Below are positions 8,852-19,767 of a stretch of 36,201 nt of DNA, in pieces. The DNA lies in NCBI GenBank assembly GCA_002711125.1, contig PAHN01000004.1, forward strand, positions 219,331-255,531, written 5' to 3'. Source of the stretch: Flavobacteriales bacterium. Lineage in GTDB: Bacteria > Bacteroidota > Bacteroidia > Flavobacteriales > BACL11. The notes under the pieces were generated by a model. That model saw only the letters and a list, made by a program, of their open reading frames with translations, did not search any database and was not told the origin of the DNA. The translations under genes were made by a program, and so were the position numbers. Each line of letters begins with the position of its first letter. The stretch's first letter is position 1.

Positions 8852-11800
8852 ATGAAAAAACTATTTTGTTTAGTCTTTTTTTCCTTTTTTTATCTAAGTG
8901 TTTTTTCCTCACACTATATAGGAGGTGAAATCACTTGGGAATGCAATAAAGACCCATTAAGTTTTGACTATGGTAAGTATACTTTTTATTTAACTATTTA
9001 TCAAGATTGTGATGGTATTGATTTTAGTACTGTAGGTTATGATATTACAGTTCATAATCATCCTTCTTTATTTTCTATTAATTTACCTTTTTCTTCTGCT
9101 GTTGATATTTCTCCAACTGGAGTAGCTGGTTTAGTTCCATGCTACGATTGTAATACTCAACCAATTAATACATTTGGGGCTGTTAAGCAATGGAATTATG
9201 TATCTGCACCTATAATTATTACTGGTACTCCTCCCGCTGGTGGATGGCATTTTACATGGGGAACTTGTTGTCGAAGTCAAGCAATCGTTAATATACCAAA
9301 TGCAGATAGTGAAGATTGGACAGTAAGATCGGTAATGTATCCATACACTGATCCAAACGGTGTTGTTTTTCCAAATGCTAATACCTGTTACGAGAATTCA
9401 CCTATTTTCAAAGAGGAACCCAAAACTATTTTATGTACTGGATACCCTTTTTCATACAGTCATCTTGCATTTGATGTAGAACTTGATTCATTAAGTTATA
9501 GTTGGGCAGAACCGTTAGATGCTGCGGCATTTTATAATGCTGCTAATCCAAGTGCTACAGCGCTAGCGTATAGTCCTCCATATAATGTAAACTCTCCAAT
9601 ACCTGGAAATCCTACATTAAATAATGAAAATGGAGAAATATCTTTTCTTTCTAATATTGCAGGTGTATTTGTTACTGTTGTTAAAGTAGAGGCTTTCAAA
9701 TGCGGTCAGCTAGTCGCCGAAGTTTTTAGAGATGTAAATGTTGGTCTTTTGGCTTGCGGAACTCTTCCAAATGGCTCTCAAAATTCCCCTCCTGTCATTT
9801 CCTCTCCTGTAGGTCCGCAAAATTGGATAACTACATTTAATCCATCTACTGGTCTTCCATCATATGAGACAACTGTAATGGCAGGTGAGTTAGTTAGTTT
9901 TTCAGTTGTAGCTACAGATAATGATATAAATTCAACTGGTAATATGCAAGATGTTTTTTTGGAAGTAGAGGGAGGGCAGCTTGATCCTCTTTTAGCGTTA
10001 AGTAATATTGCTACATTTAATGTTACATCTTCATCACCTGGAAATGTCTCTGGTGATTTTTTATGGCAATCAAATTGTGAGCATATGAAAGATTTTGGTT
10101 GTGGTAGACAGGGTGGAGCTTACACATTTAATTTAAAAGCATACGATGATTTTTGTCCTGCTAATGGAATAGTAATTGCAACCATTACAATAAATGTTAT
10201 ACCCCCTCAGCCTGATTTAAGGTGTTTAGCTGTAGATGAAAGTGGTGGAGTTGACTTATTTTATTCTTTTCCTGCAGGAGTAGTAGATACAAATATAAAG
10301 TATGATATTTATTTTTCTAAGCAATATGGAGGTCCTTATCAATTAATTGATAGTATTTTTTATCCATCAACACAATATTTTCATGCTTCCTCTAATGCTC
10401 AAAATTCAAATAGTTATTATTTTCTGTTAGGAACTGTTACATGTGGTACTATTGGTACAGGATCTGATTCACTTTTATATTCTGACACTTTATCTACTAT
10501 TTATTTGAGCTCCAATGTCATTAACTCTGGTGTTACAGTAGATTTGTCATGGAATCCAATACATGATCCGCTACTTACATCATCTGCATTAGACTATGAT
10601 TTACACTATATTGACATCAATAATACGGATAATATTATTGCTACATTACCAGACTTGTTTTATCAATTTAATACAGAGTATTGTAGTTATAACCCTGAGT
10701 TTTATGTCGAAATTCCTGATGTAAGTGGATGTGTTTCAAAATCATCCATTGCTTCGGTTACATTACTTGATACGATATCTCCAAATAAGCCAACTATAAC
10801 TGATGTTTCAGTTGATGTAACAGGAAAATCTACAATAAGTTGGGAGTTATCTTTAGGTTCAGATTTTTATATAATTTATTTTTTAGATTCTGATGGAGCA
10901 TGGATTACGTTAGATAGTGTAGCGGATCCATTAAACTCATATGTTTATCCAGGTTCATTGGCAAATAATAATATAGAATCTTTTAGTGTACTTGCAATAG
11001 ATAGTTGTGGTAATTCTAAAAGTAGAACTTCTACACATAATTCTATATTATTACAAAATACCTCTGATGCTTGTGATTATTCAATTTTATTAAATTGGAA
11101 TGATTATATTAATTGGGAAGGAGGTGTAAGTTACTATAATGTGAATATTGCTGAAACCGATAGTATTGGGAATACTAATAATATGTCATTTTTGGTTGCT
11201 GGATCAACTGAATTTTTATTTGATAATGTTTCTTCGTCCTATGATTATAGTTGTTTTATTGAAGCTTATAATATTGATTCATCTTATAAAGCTGTTTCAA
11301 ATATTTTGAATATTAATTTAGATGTAGCAAATAAACCATTATTTAATTACATTGAATATGTATCTGTCAATCATATTGATGGTTCTGTTGATTTAAGTTG
11401 CATAGTTGATTTATCTGCGGTAATTGAACGATATGATATTTACAGATCTCTAGAACAAATGAATAGTTTTTCAAAAATAGGAGAGGTTAAATTTTCTGGT
11501 TCAAGTCCTATTCAGTATAGTGATTATAATGCTTTAACTGATGATTATTTTTATAAGTATAAAGTATTTCCAGTAGATACATGTGGTCAACTGTTAACAC
11601 CTCCTGTATATAATTTACCCTTATACTCAAATGATACCTCTATAGCTCAAACTATATTTTTGGAGGTAGAAACTAATCTTGATTATTCAAGTGTTTCATC
11701 ATTGGAGGGTGAATATACTAATACAATAACATTTAATAATTATGCTGAATGGATTGGAAATGTATCAAAGTACTATCTTTATAGATCAGTAAATAGAGAG

Positions 11801-12280
11801 CCTTTCAATCTTATACCTATTCATACTTGGGATATAGAAAATAATCCTAATAAAGAACTTAAATATATTGATGTTGTAACAAATTTTGGAGATGGAAATG
11901 GTAGATTTTGTTATTATATTCATGCTATTGAAGGTAATAATACACCATATGGGCCAGTAAATGAAGGTAGTTTTTCTAATATTGCTTGTGTTTCTCAAAC
12001 TCCAATTTTATTTGTTCCTTCTGTATTTACTCCTAATGGTGATGAGCATAATGAAATATTTATTCCTGTTAAATATTTTGTTTCTGAAGTAGGATATTCC
12101 TTTAGTGTATATAGTAGAAGTGGAGAGGAAATATTTTTCACAAGTGACCCTGAGAAAGGTTGGGATGGAAGTTATAATCAAAAGCCTGTCCAAAATGGAA
12201 ATTATGTATATCTGATTAAGTATCTCAATGGTGTTGGTAGTTTAGTTGAGAAATCTGGAGTTATTTCCTTGATTAGATAA
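8852..12280 (+). CDS. Large secreted protein with T9SS type B sorting domain (gliding motility-associated C-terminal domain)
   Basis: A predicted extracellular protein of 1142 residues. A signal peptide covers about residues 1-19 (MKKLFCLVFFSFFYLSVFSS) and is followed by SHYIGGEITWEC, an N-terminal motif common in Bacteroidota cell-surface proteins. The middle is built of beta-rich, Cys-containing modules, including a CC pair in TWGTCCRSQ. Several Fn3/Ig-like segments have recurring 'SVDLSW / VDTCG / YDIY' patterns. The last about 90 residues form the CHU_C / type B CTD: FVPSVFTPNGDEHNE, the YSRSGEEIF motif, GWDGSYNQKPVQNGNYVYLI and a final basic ISLIR. Such domains direct export through the type IX secretion system and attachment or release at the surface. 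No catalytic motif is visible; an adhesive or matrix role is inferred. No T9SS machinery gene lies nearby. Confidence 0.85.
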   Translation: MKKLFCLVFFSFFYLSVFSSHYIGGEITWECNKDPLSFDYGKYTFYLTIYQDCDGIDFSTVGYDITVHNHPSLFSINLPFSSAVDISPTGVAGLVPCYDCNTQPINTFGAVKQWNYVSAPIIITGTPPAGGWHFTWGTCCRSQAIVNIPNADSEDWTVRSVMYPYTDPNGVVFPNANTCYENSPIFKEEPKTILCTGYPFSYSHLAFDVELDSLSYSWAEPLDAAAFYNAANPSATALAYSPPYNVNSPIPGNPTLNNENGEISFLSNIAGVFVTVVKVEAFKCGQLVAEVFRDVNVGLLACGTLPNGSQNSPPVISSPVGPQNWITTFNPSTGLPSYETTVMAGELVSFSVVATDNDINSTGNMQDVFLEVEGGQLDPLLALSNIATFNVTSSSPGNVSGDFLWQSNCEHMKDFGCGRQGGAYTFNLKAYDDFCPANGIVIATITINVIPPQPDLRCLAVDESGGVDLFYSFPAGVVDTNIKYDIYFSKQYGGPYQLIDSIFYPSTQYFHASSNAQNSNSYYFLLGTVTCGTIGTGSDSLLYSDTLSTIYLSSNVINSGVTVDLSWNPIHDPLLTSSALDYDLHYIDINNTDNIIATLPDLFYQFNTEYCSYNPEFYVEIPDVSGCVSKSSIASVTLLDTISPNKPTITDVSVDVTGKSTISWELSLGSDFYIIYFLDSDGAWITLDSVADPLNSYVYPGSLANNNIESFSVLAIDSCGNSKSRTSTHNSILLQNTSDACDYSILLNWNDYINWEGGVSYYNVNIAETDSIGNTNNMSFLVAGSTEFLFDNVSSSYDYSCFIEAYNIDSSYKAVSNILNINLDVANKPLFNYIEYVSVNHIDGSVDLSCIVDLSAVIERYDIYRSLEQMNSFSKIGEVKFSGSSPIQYSDYNALTDDYFYKYKVFPVDTCGQLLTPPVYNLPLYSNDTSIAQTIFLEVETNLDYSSVSSLEGEYTNTITFNNYAEWIGNVSKYYLYRSVNREPFNLIPIHTWDIENNPNKELKYIDVVTNFGDGNGRFCYYIHAIEGNNTPYGPVNEGSFSNIACVSQTPILFVPSVFTPNGDEHNEIFIPVKYFVSEVGYSFSVYSRSGEEIFFTSDPEKGWDGSYNQKPVQNGNYVYLIKYLNGVGSLVEKSGVISLIR

Positions 12281-12339
12281 GGATTTAACAAACATTATTT
12301 AAATAGTCTTTTTTTTAGGGAGTATTTTTTATAAAATGT

Positions 12340-12347
12340 TAATTTTG
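12340..12347 (+). promoter_or_regulatory. Bacteroidetes-type -7 element for guaB and probably the PPIase cluster
   Basis: TAATTTTG matches TAnnTTTG, 20 bases before the guaB ATG in an 87-bp gap. The same gap contains a run of eight T at about 12309-12316 preceded by a loopless TATTTAAATA palindrome (12296-12305), too weak to call as a terminator of the upstream gene. Confidence 0.5.
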
Positions 12348-12367
12348 CATAATTTTAATCATACTAA

Positions 12368-13828
<1,461 letters not shown>

Positions 13829-13839
13829 ATTAATAAAAA

Positions 13840-16089
13840 ATGAAAAAAAAATATATATTCTTTGTATTACAGTTCTGTGTTTGTTTTTCTTTTTCACAGG
13901 AACTTATTAAAATTACATCATACGACACAATTGTTGTTAATCTAGATGAGTTTGAAAATATTTTTTATAAAAATAATAACAATTCTGAAATAACTCTAGA
14001 TTATCTTGATGAATATATAGAACTTTATTTAAAATTTAAATTAAAAGTCATCGAAGCTCAAGACTTAGGTTATGATACTAGTAGTAAATTTATAAATGAA
14101 CTTGAGGGATATAGACAACAATTAGCAAAGCCTTATTTAAGAAATAAAGATTTTGATGAGCAAATGCTTGCTGAAGCTTATCAAAGGATGCAATTTGATA
14201 TTAATGCTAGTCATATCCTTATTACTATAAATCAAGAGTCTTCAAAAGATGAAGAAAAAAAAGCTTATGACAAAGCATTAAGCATAAGAGAAAAAATTAT
14301 AAATAAAGATTTAAATTTTATAGAGGCTGCTAAACAATTTTCAGATGATCAATCTGCTAAATTTAATGGTGGGAACTTAGGTTATTTTACAGCTTTTATG
14401 ATGGTCTATGATTTTGAAACAGCAGCTTATAATACTGCTGTAGATGAAATTTCTATGCCTATTAGAACAAAGTTTGGTTATCATTTAATACAGGTTAATG
14501 ATAAAAGAAAGGCTGTTGGAAATGTTAAGGTAGCTCACATTATGTTTAAAACAGCAAAAGATGCAAATGAAAATCAAATTAATGAAGCATATCAAAAGGC
14601 AGTTAATGCGATGGATTTATTACAGAGCGGTGATGAATTTGCTGATGTAGCAGAAAGATTTTCTGAAGACAGAAAAACAGCAGTAAATGGTGGGATGCTT
14701 CCTGAGTTTGGAGTTGGTAAAATGGTGTCCGAATTTGAGAATGAAGCTTTTAAGCTTCAAAATATTGGAGATATTTCACAGCCTTTTAAAACTGATTTCG
14801 GATGGCATATAATAAAACTTGTTGATAAAAAAACTATACCTGCCTTTGCAGATATTGAATCTGAATTAAGATCAAAAATTGATAGAGACAGTAGATCGCA
14901 ATTAAGTACACAAGCTTTGTATGAAAAATTAAGAAATGAATATAAGGTTGTAAATAAACCTTCTGCTTATGCTAAGTTTAGAAAAATATCAAACTCTTCA
15001 ATTAAAAATGGTGTTTTTAAAATAGAATCCTTAGATAAATCTGAACTTTTAACAATTGATGGGATTTCAATTTCAGTAAATGAATTTGCAGAATATATTG
15101 TTAAAAATCAAGCTAAAAATAAAGATATAGATCAAATGTATATTGATTTTGTAAATACTAAACTGGTTTCTTATGAAGAAAGTAAATTAGAAGAAAAATA
15201 CCCTGAATATAAAGCAATTCTTAATGAATATAAAGAAGGTATATTGTTATTTGATATTACTAGTGATAATGTGTGGAATAAAGCAATAGAGGATACTTTA
15301 GGTTTAAATATTTATTTTAATTTGCTTTCTTACAGATATACTTGGCCTGAAAGATTAAATGCTACAATTTACAACTGTATTGATCAAAAAACAGCAAATA
15401 CTGTGATGAAAAATATTAATAATCAAAATAAAAAATTAGGATGGAAGATGAGTAATACAGCTACTAATTATAGTGTTGATGAATTATTAATATTATGTAA
15501 TACAGAATCACCACTAAGTTTGCAAGTTGAAAATAATAACTTTATAAAGGGTGAAAATAAATTTATTGATGAAGTTATTTGGAAAAAAGGTAATGTTAAG
15601 CAAATAAAACTTGATAATGATAGTTATGTGATAATTGAAGTACATGATATTTTATCTTCATCTGAAAAGACTCTTGATGAAACAAGGGGGAAAGTAATTT
15701 CTGATTATCAAGGTTTTTTAGAAAAGATTTGGATTTTCCAATTAAGAAAAAAATATTTAGTTGACATAAATTTTAAAACTCTTTATAGTCTTGCTGATGT
15801 TGATGAACAAGATATCATTAATCATAGTAGAAAAGGACTTCTAACTCATGAAGATTTCATGAATTGGTGTACATGGTATTATTCTAATTTTTCCTCTATT
15901 CCAGGCACAGGAGAGCCACCACTAGATATATTGGAGGAAAAATTAGGTATTGATTTAGGCATCGCTTTTAGTGAAACTTTTGAAAACTTTATTAAAATGG
16001 AGTGGGATAAAGATGGTAAAATAGATGAAATGGGGAGTATAGAAGATAAAATTTGGGAAATATTTGAAGAGATTATCAAAGAAAGATAA
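13840..16089 (+). CDS. Periplasmic peptidyl-prolyl isomerase with two parvulin domains
   Basis: A 749-residue exported protein with signal peptide MKKKYIFFVLQFCVCFSFSQ. A SurA-N-like helical region is followed by two PpiC/parvulin domains: about 123-223 (ASHILI ... GGNLGYF ... FGYHLIQV) and about 229-330 (VAHIMFK ... GGMLPEFG ... FGWHIIKLVDK). A long C-terminal region of about 400 residues has no motif I recognise. The family assists folding of outer-membrane and secreted proteins. It is the first of three consecutive folding-factor genes; the next begins inside its stop codon (TAATG). The trio resembles the SurA-type clusters found in Bacteroidota. Activity versus pure chaperone function cannot be told from sequence. 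Confidence 0.9.
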   Translation: MKKKYIFFVLQFCVCFSFSQELIKITSYDTIVVNLDEFENIFYKNNNNSEITLDYLDEYIELYLKFKLKVIEAQDLGYDTSSKFINELEGYRQQLAKPYLRNKDFDEQMLAEAYQRMQFDINASHILITINQESSKDEEKKAYDKALSIREKIINKDLNFIEAAKQFSDDQSAKFNGGNLGYFTAFMMVYDFETAAYNTAVDEISMPIRTKFGYHLIQVNDKRKAVGNVKVAHIMFKTAKDANENQINEAYQKAVNAMDLLQSGDEFADVAERFSEDRKTAVNGGMLPEFGVGKMVSEFENEAFKLQNIGDISQPFKTDFGWHIIKLVDKKTIPAFADIESELRSKIDRDSRSQLSTQALYEKLRNEYKVVNKPSAYAKFRKISNSSIKNGVFKIESLDKSELLTIDGISISVNEFAEYIVKNQAKNKDIDQMYIDFVNTKLVSYEESKLEEKYPEYKAILNEYKEGILLFDITSDNVWNKAIEDTLGLNIYFNLLSYRYTWPERLNATIYNCIDQKTANTVMKNINNQNKKLGWKMSNTATNYSVDELLILCNTESPLSLQVENNNFIKGENKFIDEVIWKKGNVKQIKLDNDSYVIIEVHDILSSSEKTLDETRGKVISDYQGFLEKIWIFQLRKKYLVDINFKTLYSLADVDEQDIINHSRKGLLTHEDFMNWCTWYYSNFSSIPGTGEPPLDILEEKLGIDLGIAFSETFENFIKMEWDKDGKIDEMGSIEDKIWEIFEEIIKER

Positions 16090-16920
16090 TGAATAATAAG
16101 CTTTTAATTATTACTTGTTTTATTTTTTTTTTCTTCTTGTTTTTCAAACAATGATGAAGAAGTTATTGCTAGTGTTGAGGAAAAAAAACTATATTTATCT
16201 GACATTAAATTAAATATGCCTAGTAATTTAGAGGATTCATCTTATTTTGTTGAGAAATTTATAAATGATTGGATTAGAAAAGAAGTGATGCTAGCAGAAG
16301 CTGAAATGAACTTAAATTCTAATTTAGATAAATTTGAAAAGCAAATAGAAGATTATAGAGCTTCATTATTAATTCATGCTTATCAACAGGAATTATTAAA
16401 TCAAAATTTTGATACCTCAATATCAAATCTTGAAGTGGAAGAATATTTTAATCTATATAAAGATGACTTGATTTTATCAAACAATATTTTTAAAGGACGT
16501 TATATTAAAATTGATAAATCTGTACCAGAAATTGAAAATTTAAAGGATTTATTTCATGCAGAAGATTTACAAAATATTGAAAATTTAAAAGAATACTGTA
16601 TTCAGTTTGCTGCTGAATTTCATCTAAATGATGATAAATGGATATATTTTAATTTATTTAATCAGAAGTTTCCAGATTTTATTTCTGATGAAGTAAATTT
16701 TTTAAAGTATAATACTTCATACAAAACAGAAGATGAAAAGTACTTGTACTATTTGTTAATAAAAGATTACCAAATAAAAGGGTCCGTTAGTCCGTTAAGT
16801 ATTGTAAGCAATCAAATAAGAAATACTATTCTAAATACTAAAAAAGTTAACTATTTAAAGAGTATAGAGGATGAGCTCTATCAAAAGGCCTTATCTAAAA
16901 ATAAAATAAAGATATATTAA
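16089..16920 (+). CDS. SurA-like lipoprotein of the PPIase cluster, frameshifted at a T10 tract
   Basis: The intact frame runs from 16136 or earlier to the TAA at 16918-16920; the first ATG inside it is at 16216, giving 234 residues with no export signal. Directly upstream, however, an ATG at 16089 (overlapping the previous stop as TAATG) encodes a lipoprotein signal in another frame that stops at 16152. Removing one T from the ten-T run at 16123-16132 joins the two into a continuous 276-residue protein beginning MNNKLLIITCFIFFSSC, with a lipobox at C17 followed by FSNNDEEV. The body resembles the SurA N-terminal helical domain (EEKKLYLSDI, then a long helical segment) but no parvulin domain is evident. 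Role inferred: periplasmic chaperone partner of its two neighbours. The shift could be sequencing error, real mutation, phase variation or be bypassed by slippage. Confidence 0.75.
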
Positions 16921-18245
16921 TGAAAAAACACTATCTAATACTTATTTTTTTATCATCATTTTTTATAACCTTTAGTCAGTCAGTTGATAGAATTGAAGCT
17001 GTTATTGGAGATGAAATATTACTTACATCTGAAATTGAAACACAATATTTGCAATATTTATCACAAGGAAATAATGAATCGTTATTAATTAAATGTGAAA
17101 TTATTGAGGATTTACTTTTTCAAAAACTATTAATTAATCAAGCTAAACTAGATAGTATTGAAATATCTGATCAAGAGGTAGATTTAGAAATTAATAATAG
17201 AATCAATTATTTTGAAAATCAATTGGGTTCTATTTCTAATGTTGAAAATTATTTTGGTAAAAACATTGTAGATATTAAAAATGAACTAAAAAAGATTATA
17301 AAGGATCAATTTTTAGCACAAAGAGCACAAAGTACTATTGCTAGTGATCTTAGTATTACACCTTCTGAAGTAAAAGACTTTTTTAACAAATTAAATATTG
17401 ATGATATTCCTCTAATACCATCAAAGGTTGAGTTAATTCAAATTGTTATTAGCCCAGAAATCACTCAAATTCAAAAGGATAAACTGCGAGAAAAATTAAA
17501 TGTTTTTAGAAATCGTGTTAATGATGGTGAAGATTTTCAAATGCTTGCAACTTTATATTCTGATGATCCTGTTTCTGCATCTAAAGGAGGTGAGTTAGGT
17601 TTTGTTAATAGAGGTGATCTTGTTCCTGAGTTTGAAAGAGCTGCATTTAGACTACGTCAAGGCGAGGTCTCAGAAGTTATTGAGTCTCAATTTGGTTTTC
17701 ATATCATTCAGTTAATCGAACGAAGAGGTGAGCAAATTAATGTAAGACACATATTATTACGTCCTAAAGTTTCAACTTCTGCTTTAAATGCTGCGAAAAT
17801 TAAGTTGGATCAAATTGTAAATGAAATAAATAATGGAACTATAACTTTTGAAGAAGCAATATTAAAATATAGTGATGATGATAGTAAAAATAGTGATGGT
17901 CTTTTACTGGAGCCAAATACTATGTCGAATTATCATATTATTGATGAAATGGACCCATCCTTAAAATATGTTATTGAAGATTTAGATGCTTTAGAATTTT
18001 CTTCACCTAATATGTTTACCAAAACTGACGGAACAAATGCTTATAGATTACTAAAAGTAAAAACTAAAGTAGATGAACACATAGCAAACTTGACTGATGA
18101 TTTTTCTATGATAAAGGAGTTTGCATTAAATATGAAAAAGCAAGATGAATTATTTGAATGGATAAAAAGAAAAGTGGGTACAACATATATTAAAATTAAT
18201 TCAGGAATAGTAAGTTGTGATTTTAAAAATAAATGGGTAAAGTGA
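16920..18245 (+). CDS. surA: SurA-like periplasmic chaperone / peptidyl-prolyl isomerase
   Basis: A protein of 441 residues with signal peptide MKKHYLILIFLSSFFITFSQ. It then has the SurA opening VDRIEAVIGDEILLTSEIE, a helical chaperone domain to about residue 165, a clear parvulin domain (about 170-275, with GGELGFVNRGDLVPEFE and FGFHIIQLIERRG) and a second, weaker parvulin-like segment (about 276-370, beginning INVRHILLRP). SurA guides unfolded beta-barrel proteins across the periplasm to the BAM complex. The organism's many TonB receptors would be clients, which is an inference. The ATG shares its A with the preceding stop (TAATG), so the gene is translationally coupled to the frameshifted lipoprotein gene. 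The symbol is by family resemblance. Confidence 0.9.
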   Translation: MKKHYLILIFLSSFFITFSQSVDRIEAVIGDEILLTSEIETQYLQYLSQGNNESLLIKCEIIEDLLFQKLLINQAKLDSIEISDQEVDLEINNRINYFENQLGSISNVENYFGKNIVDIKNELKKIIKDQFLAQRAQSTIASDLSITPSEVKDFFNKLNIDDIPLIPSKVELIQIVISPEITQIQKDKLREKLNVFRNRVNDGEDFQMLATLYSDDPVSASKGGELGFVNRGDLVPEFERAAFRLRQGEVSEVIESQFGFHIIQLIERRGEQINVRHILLRPKVSTSALNAAKIKLDQIVNEINNGTITFEEAILKYSDDDSKNSDGLLLEPNTMSNYHIIDEMDPSLKYVIEDLDALEFSSPNMFTKTDGTNAYRLLKVKTKVDEHIANLTDDFSMIKEFALNMKKQDELFEWIKRKVGTTYIKINSGIVSCDFKNKWVK

Positions 18246-18246
18246 T

Positions 18247-19203
18247 ATGAGTGATTCTGTTAATGATTTAAAAAATTTTGTAAAAAAATATAATGATTTA
18301 AAGTCCGAGATTAGTAAGGTAATCGTTGGACAAAATAATGTCATTGATAAGGTTTTAATTTCTATTTTTTGTGAAGGACATTGTCTTCTAGTAGGAGTTC
18401 CCGGTTTAGCTAAAACATTACTTGTAAAAACTATATCAGATGTTTTAGGCTTAGAATTTAAACGTATTCAGTTTACACCAGATTTAATGCCTTCAGATAT
18501 AGTAGGTTCTGAAATATTGGATGAAAATAGAGAGTTTAAATTTGTAAAAGGTCCATTATTTGGAAACATTATTTTAGCTGATGAAATTAATAGAACTCCT
18601 CCAAAAACTCAATCTGCTTTACTAGAAGCAATGCAGGAAAAATCAGTAACTAACTCAGGAATTCGATATAAATTGTCAAATCCTTTTTTTGTTCTTGCAA
18701 CACAGAATCCAATTGAACAAGAAGGAACTTATCCTTTACCTGAAGCTCAGTTAGATAGATTTATGTTTAATGTCGAGTTGTCTTACCCTAATTATGATGA
18801 GGAGTTACAAATTGTTAAACAAACAACTAATAATCAAGAAATAAAATTAGATAAAGTTATTTCTGCCGAAGAAATTATATTTTATCAAAATTTAATTACA
18901 AAATTACCAGTTACAGAAAATGTACTAAATTATGCTGTAAAGCTTGTGACTAGTACTAGGCCAAATCAGAAAGAATCACCTAGTATGATTAAAGAATATA
19001 TAGAGTGGGGTGCTGGCCCTAGAGCATCTCAATATATTATTAAAGCAGCTAAATGTCATGCTGCAATTAATGGTAAGTTTTCTCCTGATATTGAGGATAT
19101 ACAAGCAGTAGCTGAGCCTGTTTTAATGCATAGAATTGTAAAGAATTACAAGGCGGAGGCCGAAGAGATTAGTGTTAATAGTATTATTAAATCTATTTTA
19201 TAA
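18247..19203 (+). CDS. MoxR-family AAA+ ATPase
   Basis: AAA+ ATPase of 318 residues. Walker A is GVPGLAKT (50-57), Walker B ILADE (109-113) followed by the MoxR-typical INRTPPKTQSALLEAMQE, sensor 1 ATQNP (151-155), and the PLPEAQLDRF arginine region (163-172). MoxR proteins act as chaperone-like activators, commonly with VWA and DUF58 partners; neither partner is adjacent here. It begins one base after the surA stop and ends overlapping def, so the order surA-moxR-def points to a shared transcript. Its specific client is unknown; a role in envelope or secreted protein maturation is guesswork from the neighbours. Confidence 0.92.
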   Translation: MSDSVNDLKNFVKKYNDLKSEISKVIVGQNNVIDKVLISIFCEGHCLLVGVPGLAKTLLVKTISDVLGLEFKRIQFTPDLMPSDIVGSEILDENREFKFVKGPLFGNIILADEINRTPPKTQSALLEAMQEKSVTNSGIRYKLSNPFFVLATQNPIEQEGTYPLPEAQLDRFMFNVELSYPNYDEELQIVKQTTNNQEIKLDKVISAEEIIFYQNLITKLPVTENVLNYAVKLVTSTRPNQKESPSMIKEYIEWGAGPRASQYIIKAAKCHAAINGKFSPDIEDIQAVAEPVLMHRIVKNYKAEAEEISVNSIIKSIL

Positions 19204-19766
19204 TGATTTTACCAATCATTTCTTTTGGTAATTCAATTTTAAGAACTAAGTGTAAGAATATCTCTAAGGATTACAAAGATTTAGATAATTTGTTGAGTAA
19301 TATGTGGGAAACAATGTATGCATCTAGAGGAGTTGGGTTAGCAGCACCTCAAATTAACAATCCAATAAGGGTGTTTATAATTGATACTCAGCCTTTTTAT
19401 GATGATGAGGAAGAAAAAATTGAAGGAAATCCTCTTAAAAAGGTTTTTATTAATGCTAAAATTATTAATGAAGAAGGAGATTCATGGCTTTTTAATGAAG
19501 GATGTTTATCAATTCCTGACATAAGGGAAGATATAAGTAGAAAATCAACAATAAAGATAGAGTATTTTGATGAAAATTTTAATAAACATATCGATACCTA
19601 TGATGGTTTGACAGCAAGAGTTATTCAACATGAATATGATCACATTGAGGGAGTTTTATTTATTGATAAAATTTCAACTTTAAGAAAGAGGATGATTAAA
19701 GGGAGGCTTAATGATATTAGTAAAGGAAAAGTTAGAGTGAATTATTTAATGAGATTTCCAAATTAG
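19203..19766 (+). CDS. def: Peptide deformylase
   Basis: Removes the N-formyl group from new proteins. All three active-site motifs are intact: GVGLAAPQ (43-50), EGCLSIP with C101 (99-105) and QHEYDHIEG with metal ligands H143 and H147 and catalytic E144 (142-150). Length 187 is normal. The ATG overlaps the moxR stop (TAATG). The gene ends one base before the convergent FAH-family gene. The usual def partner fmt is not adjacent; instead def closes the folding-factor operon. Confidence 0.96.
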   Translation: MILPIISFGNSILRTKCKNISKDYKDLDNLLSNMWETMYASRGVGLAAPQINNPIRVFIIDTQPFYDDEEEKIEGNPLKKVFINAKIINEEGDSWLFNEGCLSIPDIREDISRKSTIKIEYFDENFNKHIDTYDGLTARVIQHEYDHIEGVLFIDKISTLRKRMIKGRLNDISKGKVRVNYLMRFPN

Positions 19767-19767
19767 T

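Noticed and set aside
12281-12330. Terminator between the T9SS cargo gene and guaB
   Set aside because: TATTTAAATA followed by a T run has no loop and no GC stem; too weak to call.
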